This document shows, one piece after another, positions 51,323 through 60,060 of a stretch of 64,000 nucleotides of DNA. The position numbers and the translations under genes were made by a program. The stretch's first letter is position 1; each line of letters starts with the position of its first letter. Source of the DNA: Paenibacillus nasutitermitis (lineage in GTDB: Bacteria > Bacillota > Bacilli > Paenibacillales > Paenibacillaceae). The notes beneath the pieces were generated by a model. That model saw nothing but the letters and a program-made list of their open reading frames with translations. It searched no databases and had not been told where the DNA came from. The DNA lies in NCBI RefSeq assembly GCF_014641075.1, contig NZ_BMHP01000002.1, forward strand, positions 868,001 through 932,000, in the 5' to 3' direction.

Positions 51323-52986
51323 GCAGTGTTCCCCCCGTTATCTAATGACTTTGGCTCTACGACGATACCTGCGCTTCCGAGTGCGGAGGCGACATCGGCA
51401 CGCATGCCGTAATTGTTTTTGTTTGTGTGCGCTCCAATCAATAAGCGATTCCCGTCAGCCCGAAGCCAAATGCGGCGATGCTGCCAATACGAGCCCAGCA
51501 ACAAGCCAAACATGGAAATGCCCGCTCCCGTCCAGATAAACGGCATTGCGCGGTCTGTACGGATATTCAGAGTGGTTACGGTGCCGGCGAAGGTTACGTT
51601 ATCCATCGACCCCACCTTGATTTCAAACTTCTCCGCAAGCTTTCCGTTGATGGCATCCTGGCTGAAGGTCTGTTTGTCCACCTGTTTTGGAAAATACATG
51701 TAAGGCTCCCCGCTCTCCGGCAAGCCCGGTCCCTTGATCAGGAATACGAAAGCAGGTGCGTTGGGCTCGGAGGATTTCGTCCCCGGCTGCCCGTTCTTGT
51801 CCAGCGTAAAATCCATATATTTCTGCTTCAGCAGGAGCGTATAAGGCCCAAGCTTGTATTCAAGCTCCGGATCACGCATTTCCAGATTGAAAGGACCGTA
51901 GGTTTCACCGGTTGTTTTATCGACCAGCACCGGCTTGACCGTTTTGAGCTTAAGAGTATCATCGAATCCGAATTGGTAAGCCTTTAGCCCTTTATAGGAA
52001 AGCGGTTTATTCACGATGATATTGTGGCGTTTGACTTCCTCAAGCTTTGGTCCTGCCGCAGGATCATCGCAATCCGCCGTACAGGAATAAAGAACCGCCT
52101 TCGTTTCATACAGCTTGGCTCTGCCTGTTCCCTTCAGCGTGTCGGGCAATTCGGAATCCTCATAATAGTCAATGGTAAATTTCTCATTCTTCAAATAGTA
52201 ATTCGTACTCGGAATCTGCACGGTCTCCCCTTCGGGAACGGTCACATACGTATCCATCGCCCAGCCAGGCAGCGAACGAAGCAGAACAGCCAGCAAGAAG
52301 ACGATCAGACCGATATGATTAATGTATGGCCCCCAGCGGCTGAATCTATTCTTCTCCGCAAGTAAAGCCGTGCCATCCCGGTGTACACGGTATCGTTTCC
52401 GCTTTAGCTTCTCCCCGATGAGGATAGTAAAATCCTCGGCCTTTTCCTCCGGAAACGGGCTGTCATATACGGTCCGCTGCCGGCTGAGAAATTGGGGATG
52501 CTTGCGGATCTGCTGCTTTTTTAGCGCGCGATAAAGAGGCAACACACGATCAAGGCTGCAGATGACAAGCGAAGTGCCGATCATCACAAGCAGCAGGATA
52601 AACCACCAGGATTCATAGGTATTGGAGAAGCCAAGCTTGTAATACCATTTCCCGAACCATCCGTAACGCTCCTCGTAATAGGTCGTAGGGTCAAAGGAAA
52701 TAAATGCATTTTCCTGTGTGAAAATGGTGCCGATCATTGCTGCAATTAGCGTGATTACAATCAACCGGACCGCAATTTTCACTGAGGAGAAGAAGCTCCA
52801 TACCCTGTCGATGATAGAGGGATTGCTTTTCTGCGAGCGTCTCGCAATCCCGTCATAGCGCATTTCCAGCGGAGTGTCGCTGTCTGCTTCCTTGTCCTCC
52901 AGCGGTTTGCCGCAGTTTTCGCAAAGTACGGTCCCGACCGGATTCTGATGCCCGCATTCACATTTTGTGTTTTCAAATTCCAACAA
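51319..52986 (-). CDS. resB: Cytochrome c biogenesis protein ResB (Ccs1 family)
   Basis: System II partner of ResC for heme export and ligation. The 555-aa protein starts at a TTG with AAGGAGG about 9 nt upstream; the frame is open to 53040 but that part is inside the resA gene. The N-terminus is a zinc-ribbon-like CECG...CENCG pair, also seen in Bacillus ResB, then three membrane segments, a large extracytoplasmic domain (about residues 220-480) and a last membrane segment. RIWLRADG marks the C-terminal cytoplasmic end. Confidence 0.93.
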   Translation of the reverse strand: MLEFENTKCECGHQNPVGTVLCENCGKPLEDKEADSDTPLEMRYDGIARRSQKSNPSIIDRVWSFFSSVKIAVRLIVITLIAAMIGTIFTQENAFISFDPTTYYEERYGWFGKWYYKLGFSNTYESWWFILLLVMIGTSLVICSLDRVLPLYRALKKQQIRKHPQFLSRQRTVYDSPFPEEKAEDFTILIGEKLKRKRYRVHRDGTALLAEKNRFSRWGPYINHIGLIVFLLAVLLRSLPGWAMDTYVTVPEGETVQIPSTNYYLKNEKFTIDYYEDSELPDTLKGTGRAKLYETKAVLYSCTADCDDPAAGPKLEEVKRHNIIVNKPLSYKGLKAYQFGFDDTLKLKTVKPVLVDKTTGETYGPFNLEMRDPELEYKLGPYTLLLKQKYMDFTLDKNGQPGTKSSEPNAPAFVFLIKGPGLPESGEPYMYFPKQVDKQTFSQDAINGKLAEKFEIKVGSMDNVTFAGTVTTLNIRTDRAMPFIWTGAGISMFGLLLGSYWQHRRIWLRADGNRLLIGAHTNKNNYGMRADVASALGSAGIVVEPKSLDNGGNTA

Positions 52987-53005
52987 GAAAAAAGACCTCC
53001 TTCGG

Positions 53006-53533
53006 TCAGGACTGAAGCAGTTTCGTGACGCGCTCATCAATGTCCTTCTCCGTCATCGGTCCGACGAAAATATCCATAATCGTTCCGTCGGGTCTAATAA
53101 AAAAAGTTGTCGGATACGATTTCAATCCATATTGGCGCTCCACTTTTCGATTTTCATCCTGAACTATCGTGTAGCTTACTCCGTACTGCTTGACAAAATT
53201 ATTCACCGTCATTTTATCTTCGCCCAAATTGATCCCGATAATTTCAAACGGCTTGTCCGCCTGCTTCTCATACTGCTTCTGAAGATCCGGTGTTTCATAA
53301 ACGCAGCCCGGGCAAAAGGTACCCCAGAAATTAATGACGAGGGCTTTGCCTTTATAATCGGAGAGCTTATGCGTCTTGCCGTCAGTGCCCAGCAGTGCGA
53401 AGCTTGGCGGCTTATCGCCCTTCTGCGGCAGGCCGTCGCTGGAAGCGAACAGGGCATTGCCGATGGCATAACCGCCCAGAACCAGAACACCGAGAAATAT
53501 AACAATCTGCAATGCTCTGCGGTTTGATTTCAC
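53006..53533 (-). CDS. resA: Thiol-disulfide oxidoreductase ResA
   Basis: Membrane-anchored thioredoxin-fold protein that reduces apocytochrome c before heme attachment. The 175-aa protein has one N-terminal membrane segment (about residues 8-26) and the thioredoxin-like NFWGTFCPGCVYETPDL with active-site cysteines 74 and 77, then YPTTFFIRPDGTI with a cis-Pro. The active site is CPGC instead of the CEPC of B. subtilis ResA; the catalytic Glu of that motif is absent. It begins at a GTG. First gene of resABCDE. Confidence 0.93.
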   Translation of the reverse strand: MKSNRRALQIVIFLGVLVLGGYAIGNALFASSDGLPQKGDKPPSFALLGTDGKTHKLSDYKGKALVINFWGTFCPGCVYETPDLQKQYEKQADKPFEIIGINLGEDKMTVNNFVKQYGVSYTIVQDENRKVERQYGLKSYPTTFFIRPDGTIMDIFVGPMTEKDIDERVTKLLQS

Positions 53534-53650
53534 GAGTGTTATTCACCGCCCTATGCTTCAAATAGAACCTCTAACCAGGGCATGCATACCCCGGCCACTG
53601 TCATATTGATTATAACGAAAACCGACGGCAATTGAGGTTGCCGCCGCTCG

Positions 53651-54391
53651 TTATTTTTGAATTTTATGTGTCTTAACCGCTGATTTCAACAGGAGTTCAA
53701 CTTCCTTCGGCTCCAAATGGCGATATTTCCCTCTTTTAAGTCCCAGCAGGCTCAATTCGCCAAATTTGATACGGCGGAGCAGAATAACCGGGTGTGAAAT
53801 GGCATCGAACATGCGCCTTACCTGACGATTGCGGCCTTCATAGATGGTAATCGCAATTGTCGACTGGTTTTTCACCGTATCCACATCATGGTACTCCACC
53901 TCCGCGGGAGCCGTCATTCCGTCGTCAAGCATGACGCCGTTCTGAAGCTTCTCCAGCAGACTGCCGTGAGGCACTCCCTTCACCGTCGCCCAATAGGTCT
54001 TGGGTACATGATGGCTGGGATGCGTAAGCAAATTGGCAAACTCTCCATCGTTCGTCAAAAGCAGGAGCCCTTCGGTATCATAATCCAGCCTTCCAACCGG
54101 ATATACCCGTTCTGTAATACCATGAAGAAAGTCAGATACGATCGTGCGTCCCTGAGGGTCGCTGGCGCTCGTAATGACTCCTTTTGGCTTATTAAGCACG
54201 AGATATAGCTTCTTCTCGCTCTTGATCGGCTTGCCTTTAACCGTAATCACATCCACGGCAGGGTCCGCTTTGACGCCGAGCGTCGTCACAGGCTCCCCGT
54301 TAACTTCCACCTGTCCGGATAAAATAAGCTCCTCGCATTTGCGCCTTGAAGCCACGCCCGCATGCGCCAATATTTTCTGTAAACGTTCCAA
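53651..54391 (-). CDS. rluB: 23S rRNA pseudouridine synthase RluB-type
   Basis: Isomerises a uridine in domain V of 23S rRNA. The 246-aa protein starts at TTG 54391 (MERLQKILAHAGVASRRKCE) with GAGGTGA 6 nt upstream; the frame is open to 54415. It has an N-terminal S4 RNA-binding domain (about residues 1-60) and the RsuA/RluB catalytic motif GRLDYDTEGLLLLTNDG with the nucleophile Asp. It lies between spmB and resA, as in B. subtilis. Confidence 0.93.
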   Translation of the reverse strand: MERLQKILAHAGVASRRKCEELILSGQVEVNGEPVTTLGVKADPAVDVITVKGKPIKSEKKLYLVLNKPKGVITSASDPQGRTIVSDFLHGITERVYPVGRLDYDTEGLLLLTNDGEFANLLTHPSHHVPKTYWATVKGVPHGSLLEKLQNGVMLDDGMTAPAEVEYHDVDTVKNQSTIAITIYEGRNRQVRRMFDAISHPVILLRRIKFGELSLLGLKRGKYRHLEPKEVELLLKSAVKTHKIQK

Positions 54392-54448
54392 TGCTTTCAC
54401 CTCATTCTTCATCATACCCTAAAAGCGGCAGCAAAGGAAAGGTTGTTC

Positions 54449-54517
54449 AAAGAAGCCCGCACAAGGGTCGCAAGCCTTCTCTTTTCACAAAGAGAAAGCG
54501 TCCCTTGTACAGGCTTC
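54449..54517 (-). terminator. Terminator after spmB
   Basis: A long hairpin pairs 54452-54467 with 54502-54517 (GAAGCC...AAGGG arms) about 10 bp after the spmB stop. On the minus strand a short T-run (TTTG) follows. Confidence 0.65.
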
Positions 54518-54526
54518 CTGGATGAA

Positions 54527-55060
54527 TCAGCCAAACACATATAAACAAATGATAATAGCGGCTGCAAATCCGACCAGATCAGAGAAAAGTCCCACTTTCA
54601 GCGCGTAACGGCTGCGGCGGATGCCGATTGCTCCAAAATAAACGGTAAGCACATATAAAGTCGTGTCCGTGCTGCCTTGAATCGTAGAGGCGATGCGTCC
54701 GATCATCGAATCAGGGCCGTACGTCTTGATCAGCTCCGCGGTAAATGCCAGCGAACCCGCTCCCGTCAGGGGCCTCAGCAGGCCCAGGGGAAGCACCTCG
54801 CTGGGTACTCCGAGCTGATGAAGCAAAGGACTGATCAGGGATGCGAGCATATCCATCGCACCGGAGGCGCGGAACATGCTGATGGCCACCATCATGCCGA
54901 CAAGGTGCGGGATAATGTTAACGGCGGTGCCGAACCCATCTTTGGCTCCCTCCAGAAAGGTTTCATAAACAGGAACTTTGCGAAAAGCCGCATAGAGCGG
55001 GATAAAGACGATAATAAAGGGTATTGCCCACGCCGAGAAGACGGTTATCCACTCATACAA
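54527..55060 (-). CDS. spmB: Spore maturation protein B
   Basis: Nucleoside-transporter-like membrane protein needed with SpmA for spore core dehydration. The frame from TTG 55060 gives 177 aa, close to the 178 of B. subtilis; a GTG three codons earlier is possible. It has about five hydrophobic segments and the conserved KVPVYETFLEGAKDGF and LRPLTGAGSLA. The start overlaps the spmA stop by 8 bp. Third gene of dacB-spmA-spmB. Confidence 0.93.
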   Translation of the reverse strand: MYEWITVFSAWAIPFIIVFIPLYAAFRKVPVYETFLEGAKDGFGTAVNIIPHLVGMMVAISMFRASGAMDMLASLISPLLHQLGVPSEVLPLGLLRPLTGAGSLAFTAELIKTYGPDSMIGRIASTIQGSTDTTLYVLTVYFGAIGIRRSRYALKVGLFSDLVGFAAAIIICLYVFG

Positions 55061-55760
55061 AGACCTCACCCTTTCCGCTGCCAGCGCTGGCATTAGGAGG
55101 GACGCCGTCAAGGGAAGAAGCCTCTGGCGAAGGTTTTATGGATTTGTATATATGACCTCCATCCTTGTCCGTCCATTTAGGCGGTTTCGCGCGGCTTCTA
55201 TACCACCGGTCTGCTGCAATGGCGGCTGCCGTAGCGACCAGCGTCGCGGCCAGGGTAGTCCCGACAATTTCCGCCGGATGCGCCGAGCCGTAGGTCATCC
55301 GGATCGCGATTAAGGTTGTTGGCACCAGCGTAATACTTGATGTGTTCAGCGCAAGCAGCGTACACATGGCGGGCGTCGCCGTCTCCTTGTCCGGATTCAG
55401 CTTCTGCAGCTCCTGCATCGCTTTGATTCCCATTGGGGTGGCCGCATTGCCCAGGCCAAGGATGTTTGCGCTCATATTGCTCATGATATAGCCAAGCGCC
55501 GGATGACCTTTGGGTACGTCAGGAAACAAAAACCGCACGATGGGCTGCAGCAAAGATGCCATTTTTCGGAGCAGACCCGCATCCTCGGCAATGCGCATAA
55601 TTCCGAGCCACAGAACCATCACACTGATCAAACCAAAGCTGACGGTTACGCCGCTCTTGGCGCCTTCAAAGGCCGCTTCCGTCAGAGCTTCCATCCGCCC
55701 GTTAATGACAGCGGCAACAAAACTGACGGCAATAAAAAACAACCAGATCCAATTTACCAT
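55053..55760 (-). CDS. spmA: Spore maturation protein A
   Basis: Paired with SpmB. The 235-aa protein starts at ATG 55760 with GGAGAGG upstream and has several membrane segments with GLGNAATPMGIKAM and TLLALNTSSITLVPT, typical of the family. A polar C-terminal extension of about 40 residues (KPPKWTDKDGG onward, rich in Ser, Pro and Gly) goes beyond the B. subtilis protein (196 aa). Overlaps dacB by 7 bp and spmB by 8 bp. Confidence 0.93.
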   Translation of the reverse strand: MVNWIWLFFIAVSFVAAVINGRMEALTEAAFEGAKSGVTVSFGLISVMVLWLGIMRIAEDAGLLRKMASLLQPIVRFLFPDVPKGHPALGYIMSNMSANILGLGNAATPMGIKAMQELQKLNPDKETATPAMCTLLALNTSSITLVPTTLIAIRMTYGSAHPAEIVGTTLAATLVATAAAIAADRWYRSRAKPPKWTDKDGGHIYKSIKPSPEASSLDGVPPNASAGSGKGEVFV

Positions 55761-56968
55761 CCTGCCCTCTCCTTTCCCCCGAATAACGTGGAGAGCGTCA
55801 ACTTCAATGCACTGCCAAATGAGTGCAGCCAAGGCTTGGCGGAAAGATCAGCATCTTTGCCGCCTTCAGCTGTCCAAGCCGGTTTTTCAGGCAGGAGGCT
55901 ACGCTCGCTTCGCGGTTCATATACCGGCGTCGCACCGATTTTCATATCCCCCATATACCATTCAATCGTGCCGCGCTCTCCCAGCGAATAAGAGGTCGCC
56001 TTCTGATCAGTCAGAACCAGACGGGAGCGCAGCTGTTCCTTCTCCCCATCGGCCAAGGGATAGCGGAGCGTCCGGCCAACGGCCAAGGGATAGCCGTTTA
56101 CCGGCTGCCCCTTATGAGTGACTTCGGCGAGGGGATAATGGGCAAATCCCCAGTTAAGCAGCTTCTGATGATCCATCCAGTCATCGCCGTCATTCAGCGT
56201 CACAACAGCGAGCTGCTGTCCATTTCGTGTCGCCGAGCTGACCAGACAGCGGAAAGCCTGCTTGGTATAGCCGGTTTTCACGCCATCTGCGCCATCGTAC
56301 ATCGTGAGCATTTTATTTTTATTTTTCCAGGAATAATCCCATTTTTCATTGGGGTTGGGAGCGGATTTCACCTTGGTTTTAACAATTTCCTTGAAGGTCT
56401 GATTCTTCAGCGCATAGGCGGTCAACTTGGCCAAATCATTGGCCGAGGAATAATGCCCTTCGATATCCAGTCCATGCGGATTCATAAATTGCGAACGGGA
56501 CATCCCCAGCATTTGCGCTTTCTCATTCATCATATGGACAAATCCTTCCTCGGAGCCGCCCACATGCTCGGCAATCGCCGTAGCCACATCATTGCCCGAA
56601 CGCAGCATGAGGCCATAGAGCATATTTTGCAAACTCATCTCCTCGCCAAGCTTGAGATAAATCGAGGAACCTTCTCTCCCTGCTGCCCGTTTGCTTGTTT
56701 TGACCATGTCCGAGAGCTTGCCGTGCTCGATAGCTACAATGGCGGTCATTATCTTAGTCAGGCTGGCGATTTTCATTGATTTATCACCTTGAAAAGTGTA
56801 TAAAAGCCGTCCGGATTCCACATCAATGAGCGCGGCAGCTTGTGCATGTGTGGCTATCGGCTCCGGAGGGGCGGCATGGGCGGCGCCAGGAGCACCTGCA
56901 CCAGACAGCGCCGAACAGACAAGAGTCCATATCCCGGAAACACAAATCAATAAACGGACAAGCCTCAT
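55754..56968 (-). CDS. dacB: D-alanyl-D-alanine carboxypeptidase DacB type
   Basis: Penicillin-binding protein that trims spore-cortex peptidoglycan. The 404-aa protein starts at ATG 56968 with AGGAGG upstream. It has a signal peptide ending near AHAA (about residue 33), the catalytic Ser in SLTK (about 69-72), the SGN triad in LRSGNDVA and KTG in GVKTGYT. A domain after about residue 275 and a Lys-rich C-terminus follow. The open frame continues to 57316 through repeat DNA and is not part of the protein. First gene before spmA-spmB, as in B. subtilis. Confidence 0.94.
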   Translation of the reverse strand: MRLVRLLICVSGIWTLVCSALSGAGAPGAAHAAPPEPIATHAQAAALIDVESGRLLYTFQGDKSMKIASLTKIMTAIVAIEHGKLSDMVKTSKRAAGREGSSIYLKLGEEMSLQNMLYGLMLRSGNDVATAIAEHVGGSEEGFVHMMNEKAQMLGMSRSQFMNPHGLDIEGHYSSANDLAKLTAYALKNQTFKEIVKTKVKSAPNPNEKWDYSWKNKNKMLTMYDGADGVKTGYTKQAFRCLVSSATRNGQQLAVVTLNDGDDWMDHQKLLNWGFAHYPLAEVTHKGQPVNGYPLAVGRTLRYPLADGEKEQLRSRLVLTDQKATSYSLGERGTIEWYMGDMKIGATPVYEPRSERSLLPEKPAWTAEGGKDADLSAKPWLHSFGSALKLTLSTLFGGKERAGW

Positions 56969-56982
56969 ACGTTTCCTCCTAA

Positions 56983-57175
56983 AGAGTTTTTGGTGGGAAA
57001 CAACCACCTGCAAGAACCAAAAACTCACTTCGTAAGCATAGGCTAAGAGTTTTTGGTGGCCTTCAGCGAACAACCACCAGTGAAACCAAAAACTCACTTC
57101 ATAAGCATAGGCTAAGAGTTTTTGGATAAAACTCACTTCGTAAGCATCTGCATAGAGTTTTTGGTGGCCATTTAA
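56983..57175. repeat. Palindromic repeat cluster B (four copies)
   Basis: Copies begin AGAGTTTTTGG at 56983, 57046, 57115 and 57154. Most have a GAGTTTTTGG...CCAAAAACTC hairpin (the second with an inner TGG/CCA stem) followed by ACTT(C)GTAAGCAT, and the same tail as in cluster A. Spacing between copies varies: 63, 69 and 39 bp. The last is truncated. The block fills the gap between the dacB ribosome-binding site and its probable promoter, so it would be in the mRNA leader. Confidence 0.85.
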
Positions 57176-57192
57176 GCAAAAGGGTCTTGTAC

Positions 57193-57221
57193 TATTATAT
57201 GAACAAGCACTAAGGTTATGC
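57193..57221 (-). promoter_or_regulatory. Candidate sporulation promoter of dacB-spmA-spmB
   Basis: On the minus strand GCATAAC (57215-57221) and CATATAATA (57193-57201) are 13 bp apart, close to mother-cell sigma-E/sigma-K elements. It is 225 bp before dacB and just upstream of the repeat cluster. Confidence 0.4.
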
Positions 57222-57268
57222 TCTTCTTTATGGCATGGGATCCTTATTATAGGCAAGTGCAAGGGATC

Positions 57269-57300
57269 AAAAAAAGAAACCGCCGGAAAGAACGGTTTCT
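57269..57300 (-). terminator. Rho-independent terminator after the ytfJ gene
   Basis: AGAAACCG (57275-57282) pairs with CGGTTTCT (57293-57300), followed on the minus strand by seven T. Confidence 0.82.
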
Positions 57301-57350
57301 TCAGGCCCAAATCCAATGTGAACCCTCATGTGTGAATTCGGTTAAGGGTA

Positions 57351-57824
57351 CTAAATATAGGTGCCTTCCGGGCGGTTGATCTGGAGGTTGGAATCATCTT
57401 CCAATATCATGTCATCTTCGCGTTTGAACAAGCTTTGTATTTTATCAAATACTTTCGGCGCCGAATCAATAACACGCTCCATCAGATGTGTCTGATTATC
57501 AAGTGGCACAATTCGTACGCCCTGAGTTCCGACAACGAGAAATGCGATAGGGGTGATGGATACGCCGCCCCCGCTTCCTCCGCCGAACGGTAATGAAACG
57601 GAAGCCGTATGAGCATCATTAGGCTGCTTGTGATTTTGATTTTGTTGATCAAACCGGATATCGCTGCCTCCAGCAACGAAACCAAAACCAACCTTGGAGA
57701 TCGGCATGATGACACTGCCATCCGGCGTTTGGACGGGATCGCCCACGATGGTATTCACATCCACCATTTCTTTAATATTTTCCATTGCAGTTTGCATTAA
57801 GCCTTGAATAGGATGGTCGGCCAT
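57351..57824 (-). CDS. ytfJ: GerW family sporulation protein (YtfJ)
   Basis: A 157-aa spore protein starting MADHPIQGLMQTAMENIKEM, with GGAGG upstream. It has the GerW/YtfJ core VGDPVQTPDGSVIMPISKVGFGFV, a polar Gln/Asn/His stretch and the Gly-rich FGGGSGGGVSI that gives the fold, then ITPIAFLVVGTQGVRI. GerW-type proteins are linked to germination and heat resistance in streptomycetes and bacilli. Follows the DUF2953 gene. Confidence 0.9.
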   Translation of the reverse strand: MADHPIQGLMQTAMENIKEMVDVNTIVGDPVQTPDGSVIMPISKVGFGFVAGGSDIRFDQQNQNHKQPNDAHTASVSLPFGGGSGGGVSITPIAFLVVGTQGVRIVPLDNQTHLMERVIDSAPKVFDKIQSLFKREDDMILEDDSNLQINRPEGTYI

Positions 57825-57920
57825 TAGGTTGTCCTCCTTAAGATCAATCTTATCGTCAATCTGGAACCTGCACATTGCAATTTTATCGTTCCCGCCATTC
57901 GCTTGCTTTATGTGAGACAA

Positions 57921-58616
57921 TCAGGCCCTCATTAAAATGCGCTGCCAGCTAAGCAAACCCTGGGGGATACCCTTGTTTTTTTTTAGCCGGTACATCAAAG
58001 CAATTCCCGCGAAAATCGCATAGCCAAAACGGATCCTGGCTCTGAATTTTCCCTCCGTTGCAAAATAAACCTGATTATACATCGGCGTCACGCTGAGCAA
58101 GGGGGTGCCGGTCAAACGGACCAGCTGTGACAAGAGACCGATCGACGTTGTTTTAGCCGACCAGACCCCGCCAGTTGCCATAGCCGTCCAAACGGCATCG
58201 CCTGTTCCCACCACCGTATGCCAGCTCCATTCCGAAACCACTATATGTCCGAGCGTTTTTCTGGCCCAGCCCAGCAAGTCCCGTGTTTGGCCGAGAAGCT
58301 GATTGAAGGATTCAAAAGACTTCGCAATCGAATGGGAATTGACATGATAGGTAGCCGATTTTTGATTGCTCCCTCCCAGATTGTCTGCTGCAGCTTCCTC
58401 CTTCACCTCTACTCCCGCGCCTTTCATCCGCAAACCCGGCAGCTCCCATTGGTAATGAATCAACCCCAGAAGTGCGCGCACATGCAGCTGCGCCTCATCG
58501 TTCTGACCGATCCGCTTCAGATGGCCGTTAATATCGACGGTCGAGAGTGCTGCTGCCAACAAAAGCAAAAAAAAGAGACCTGCCGCGATCATCCATCCGA
58601 GCGGGTACCCTAGCAT
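57921..58616 (-). CDS. DUF2953 family protein (YtfI type)
   Basis: A 231-aa protein with one N-terminal membrane segment (about residues 6-24) and a soluble part containing TVDINGHLKRIGQNDEAQLH, the usual start of DUF2953 proteins (ytfI, next to ytfJ in Bacillus). A later segment is again hydrophobic (about residue 200). Order ytfI-ytfJ is kept, but in B. subtilis the pair is elsewhere on the chromosome. Function unknown. Confidence 0.82.
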   Translation of the reverse strand: MLGYPLGWMIAAGLFFLLLLAAALSTVDINGHLKRIGQNDEAQLHVRALLGLIHYQWELPGLRMKGAGVEVKEEAAADNLGGSNQKSATYHVNSHSIAKSFESFNQLLGQTRDLLGWARKTLGHIVVSEWSWHTVVGTGDAVWTAMATGGVWSAKTTSIGLLSQLVRLTGTPLLSVTPMYNQVYFATEGKFRARIRFGYAIFAGIALMYRLKKNKGIPQGLLSWQRILMRA

Positions 58617-58677
58617 GGGCTTCTTTCCCCCGTTTCCCTATAATTGGTCGGATATAGTATGACCTAACGGACAAATC

Positions 58678-59298
58678 TCATTCATTATCATCCAGCGCGG
58701 GCGCCGGCACTTCCTCGATCGTAATCTGGCGGTCTTCCAGCTTGTCGAACAGCAGCTGCGTCTGCTCGTCGAGCGAATCTTCATCCACATCAGCCGGTTC
58801 AGGCAGCGCATCCAGACCAGGTAGTCCAAAATAATCCAGGAACGATTTGGTCGTCCCATATAGAATCGGTCTGCCGATCGCTTCCGCCCTCCCGACGCCT
58901 TCAATCAAATCCTTGACTACCAGCGTATGCAGGGCCCGATCGCTTTTCACACCCCGGATTTCTTCGATTTCCACCCGCGTAATCGGCTGCCGGTAGGCCA
59001 CGATGGACAAGGTTTCCAGCGCTGCCTGCGACAGGCTCGACCGGGTCGGGGTATATGCCATCCGCTCAAAATAGGTGGAATGGGCAGGGTTAGTTGTCAA
59101 TCTAAACGCGCCTGCGACAAACGACACTTGAATGCCGCGTTTTTTCTGCTTCAATTCCTTCATTAAATCCCTGGCGATATCGGAGGCGACCGCAGCATCC
59201 AGCTCCAAAATGTCTGCCAGCTGCTTGGCATTTAATCCCTCGTCCCCCGCCATAAAAAGCAAGCCTTCAATAATCGATTTCAACTTCGAGAATTCCAC
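58678..59298 (-). CDS. scpB: Segregation and condensation protein B
   Basis: Winged-helix kleisin-associated subunit of the SMC-ScpAB condensin. The 206-aa protein starts at a GTG (VEFSKLKSIIEGLLF) with GGGGAAG upstream, overlapping scpA by 32 bp; the frame is open further to 59340. It contains SLSQAALETLSIVAYRQPITR and KDLIEGVGRAEAIGRPILYGTT, typical of ScpB, and a C-terminal acidic tail. Confidence 0.93.
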   Translation of the reverse strand: MEFSKLKSIIEGLLFMAGDEGLNAKQLADILELDAAVASDIARDLMKELKQKKRGIQVSFVAGAFRLTTNPAHSTYFERMAYTPTRSSLSQAALETLSIVAYRQPITRVEIEEIRGVKSDRALHTLVVKDLIEGVGRAEAIGRPILYGTTKSFLDYFGLPGLDALPEPADVDEDSLDEQTQLLFDKLEDRQITIEEVPAPALDDNE

Positions 59299-60046
59299 TT
59301 TCCACTTCTTCCCCTCTCCAATGAACGACAATATCGTCAAATAACTGATGCTGAAAACAGGTTACCTGTTTCATTTTCATCAGCTCCAGAATCGCCAGGA
59401 AGGTCACGACAATTTCATGACGGCCCATTTCCTCGCGGATCAGCTTGGAGAAACGGACGATCTCATGCTCACGGAAAAGCTCCATGATATCGCGAATACG
59501 GTCCTTCACTGAAATCTCGTCCCGGTGAATCGTCGATACCCGGTTTCTTCTTCCCGCTTTGCGCAGCGCCTTCTGGAAAGCTTTGATCAGATCACCGACA
59601 TGTAGACCTTCAATAGGATTTGCCGGCTCAGCTTTCATGAATGGCGTTAAATCCTCGGGTTCCTTCGTATACAGAAGACTCCGCTCGAATTCCTGCTCCC
59701 GCAGCTGCTCCGCAATTTGCTTGAATTTCCGGTATTCCACCAGCTTCGCAATCAGGTCGTCATGGGGATCGAGACCATCATCGTCCCATATGTCGTAGTC
59801 CTCTTCGATAACCGGCGGTTTAGGCAACAGCTGCCTGCTCTTGATGGATAACAAGGTAGCCGCCATGACAAGGAATTCGCTCGTGACTTCCAGCTCCAAC
59901 TCCTGCATCGCACTTAGATAATCCATATATTGATCCGTAATTTCACTGATGGATACCTCGTGAATGTCAATCTCTGCCTTATCAATAAGATGAAGCAGCA
60001 GATCAAGCGGACCTTCGAACGCTTCCAGCTTATAGGTGACTGTCAT
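59267..60046 (-). CDS. scpA: Segregation and condensation protein A
   Basis: Kleisin of the bacterial condensin, bridging the two SMC heads. The 259-aa protein begins MTVTYKLEAFEGPLDLLLHL, the classic N-terminal SMC-binding motif, with an acidic middle (EEDYDIWDDDGLDPHDDL, about residues 81-98) and a C-terminal winged-helix region (VVTFLAILELMKMKQV). It starts 14 bp after the ribH stop. Confidence 0.96.
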   Translation of the reverse strand: MTVTYKLEAFEGPLDLLLHLIDKAEIDIHEVSISEITDQYMDYLSAMQELELEVTSEFLVMAATLLSIKSRQLLPKPPVIEEDYDIWDDDGLDPHDDLIAKLVEYRKFKQIAEQLREQEFERSLLYTKEPEDLTPFMKAEPANPIEGLHVGDLIKAFQKALRKAGRRNRVSTIHRDEISVKDRIRDIMELFREHEIVRFSKLIREEMGRHEIVVTFLAILELMKMKQVTCFQHQLFDDIVVHWRGEEVESGILEVEIDY

Positions 60047-60060
60047 GGCGTCAGCCCTCC

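Noticed and set aside
56983..57175. CRISPR array
   Set aside because: The units are tandem palindromes with irregular 39-69 bp periods and no unique equal-length spacers, and no cas gene is near.
56969..57316. N-terminal extension of DacB through the repeat region
   Set aside because: The extra residues only translate the palindromic repeats (LLAYAYEVSF repeated). A proper signal peptide and AGGAGG belong to the ATG at 56968.
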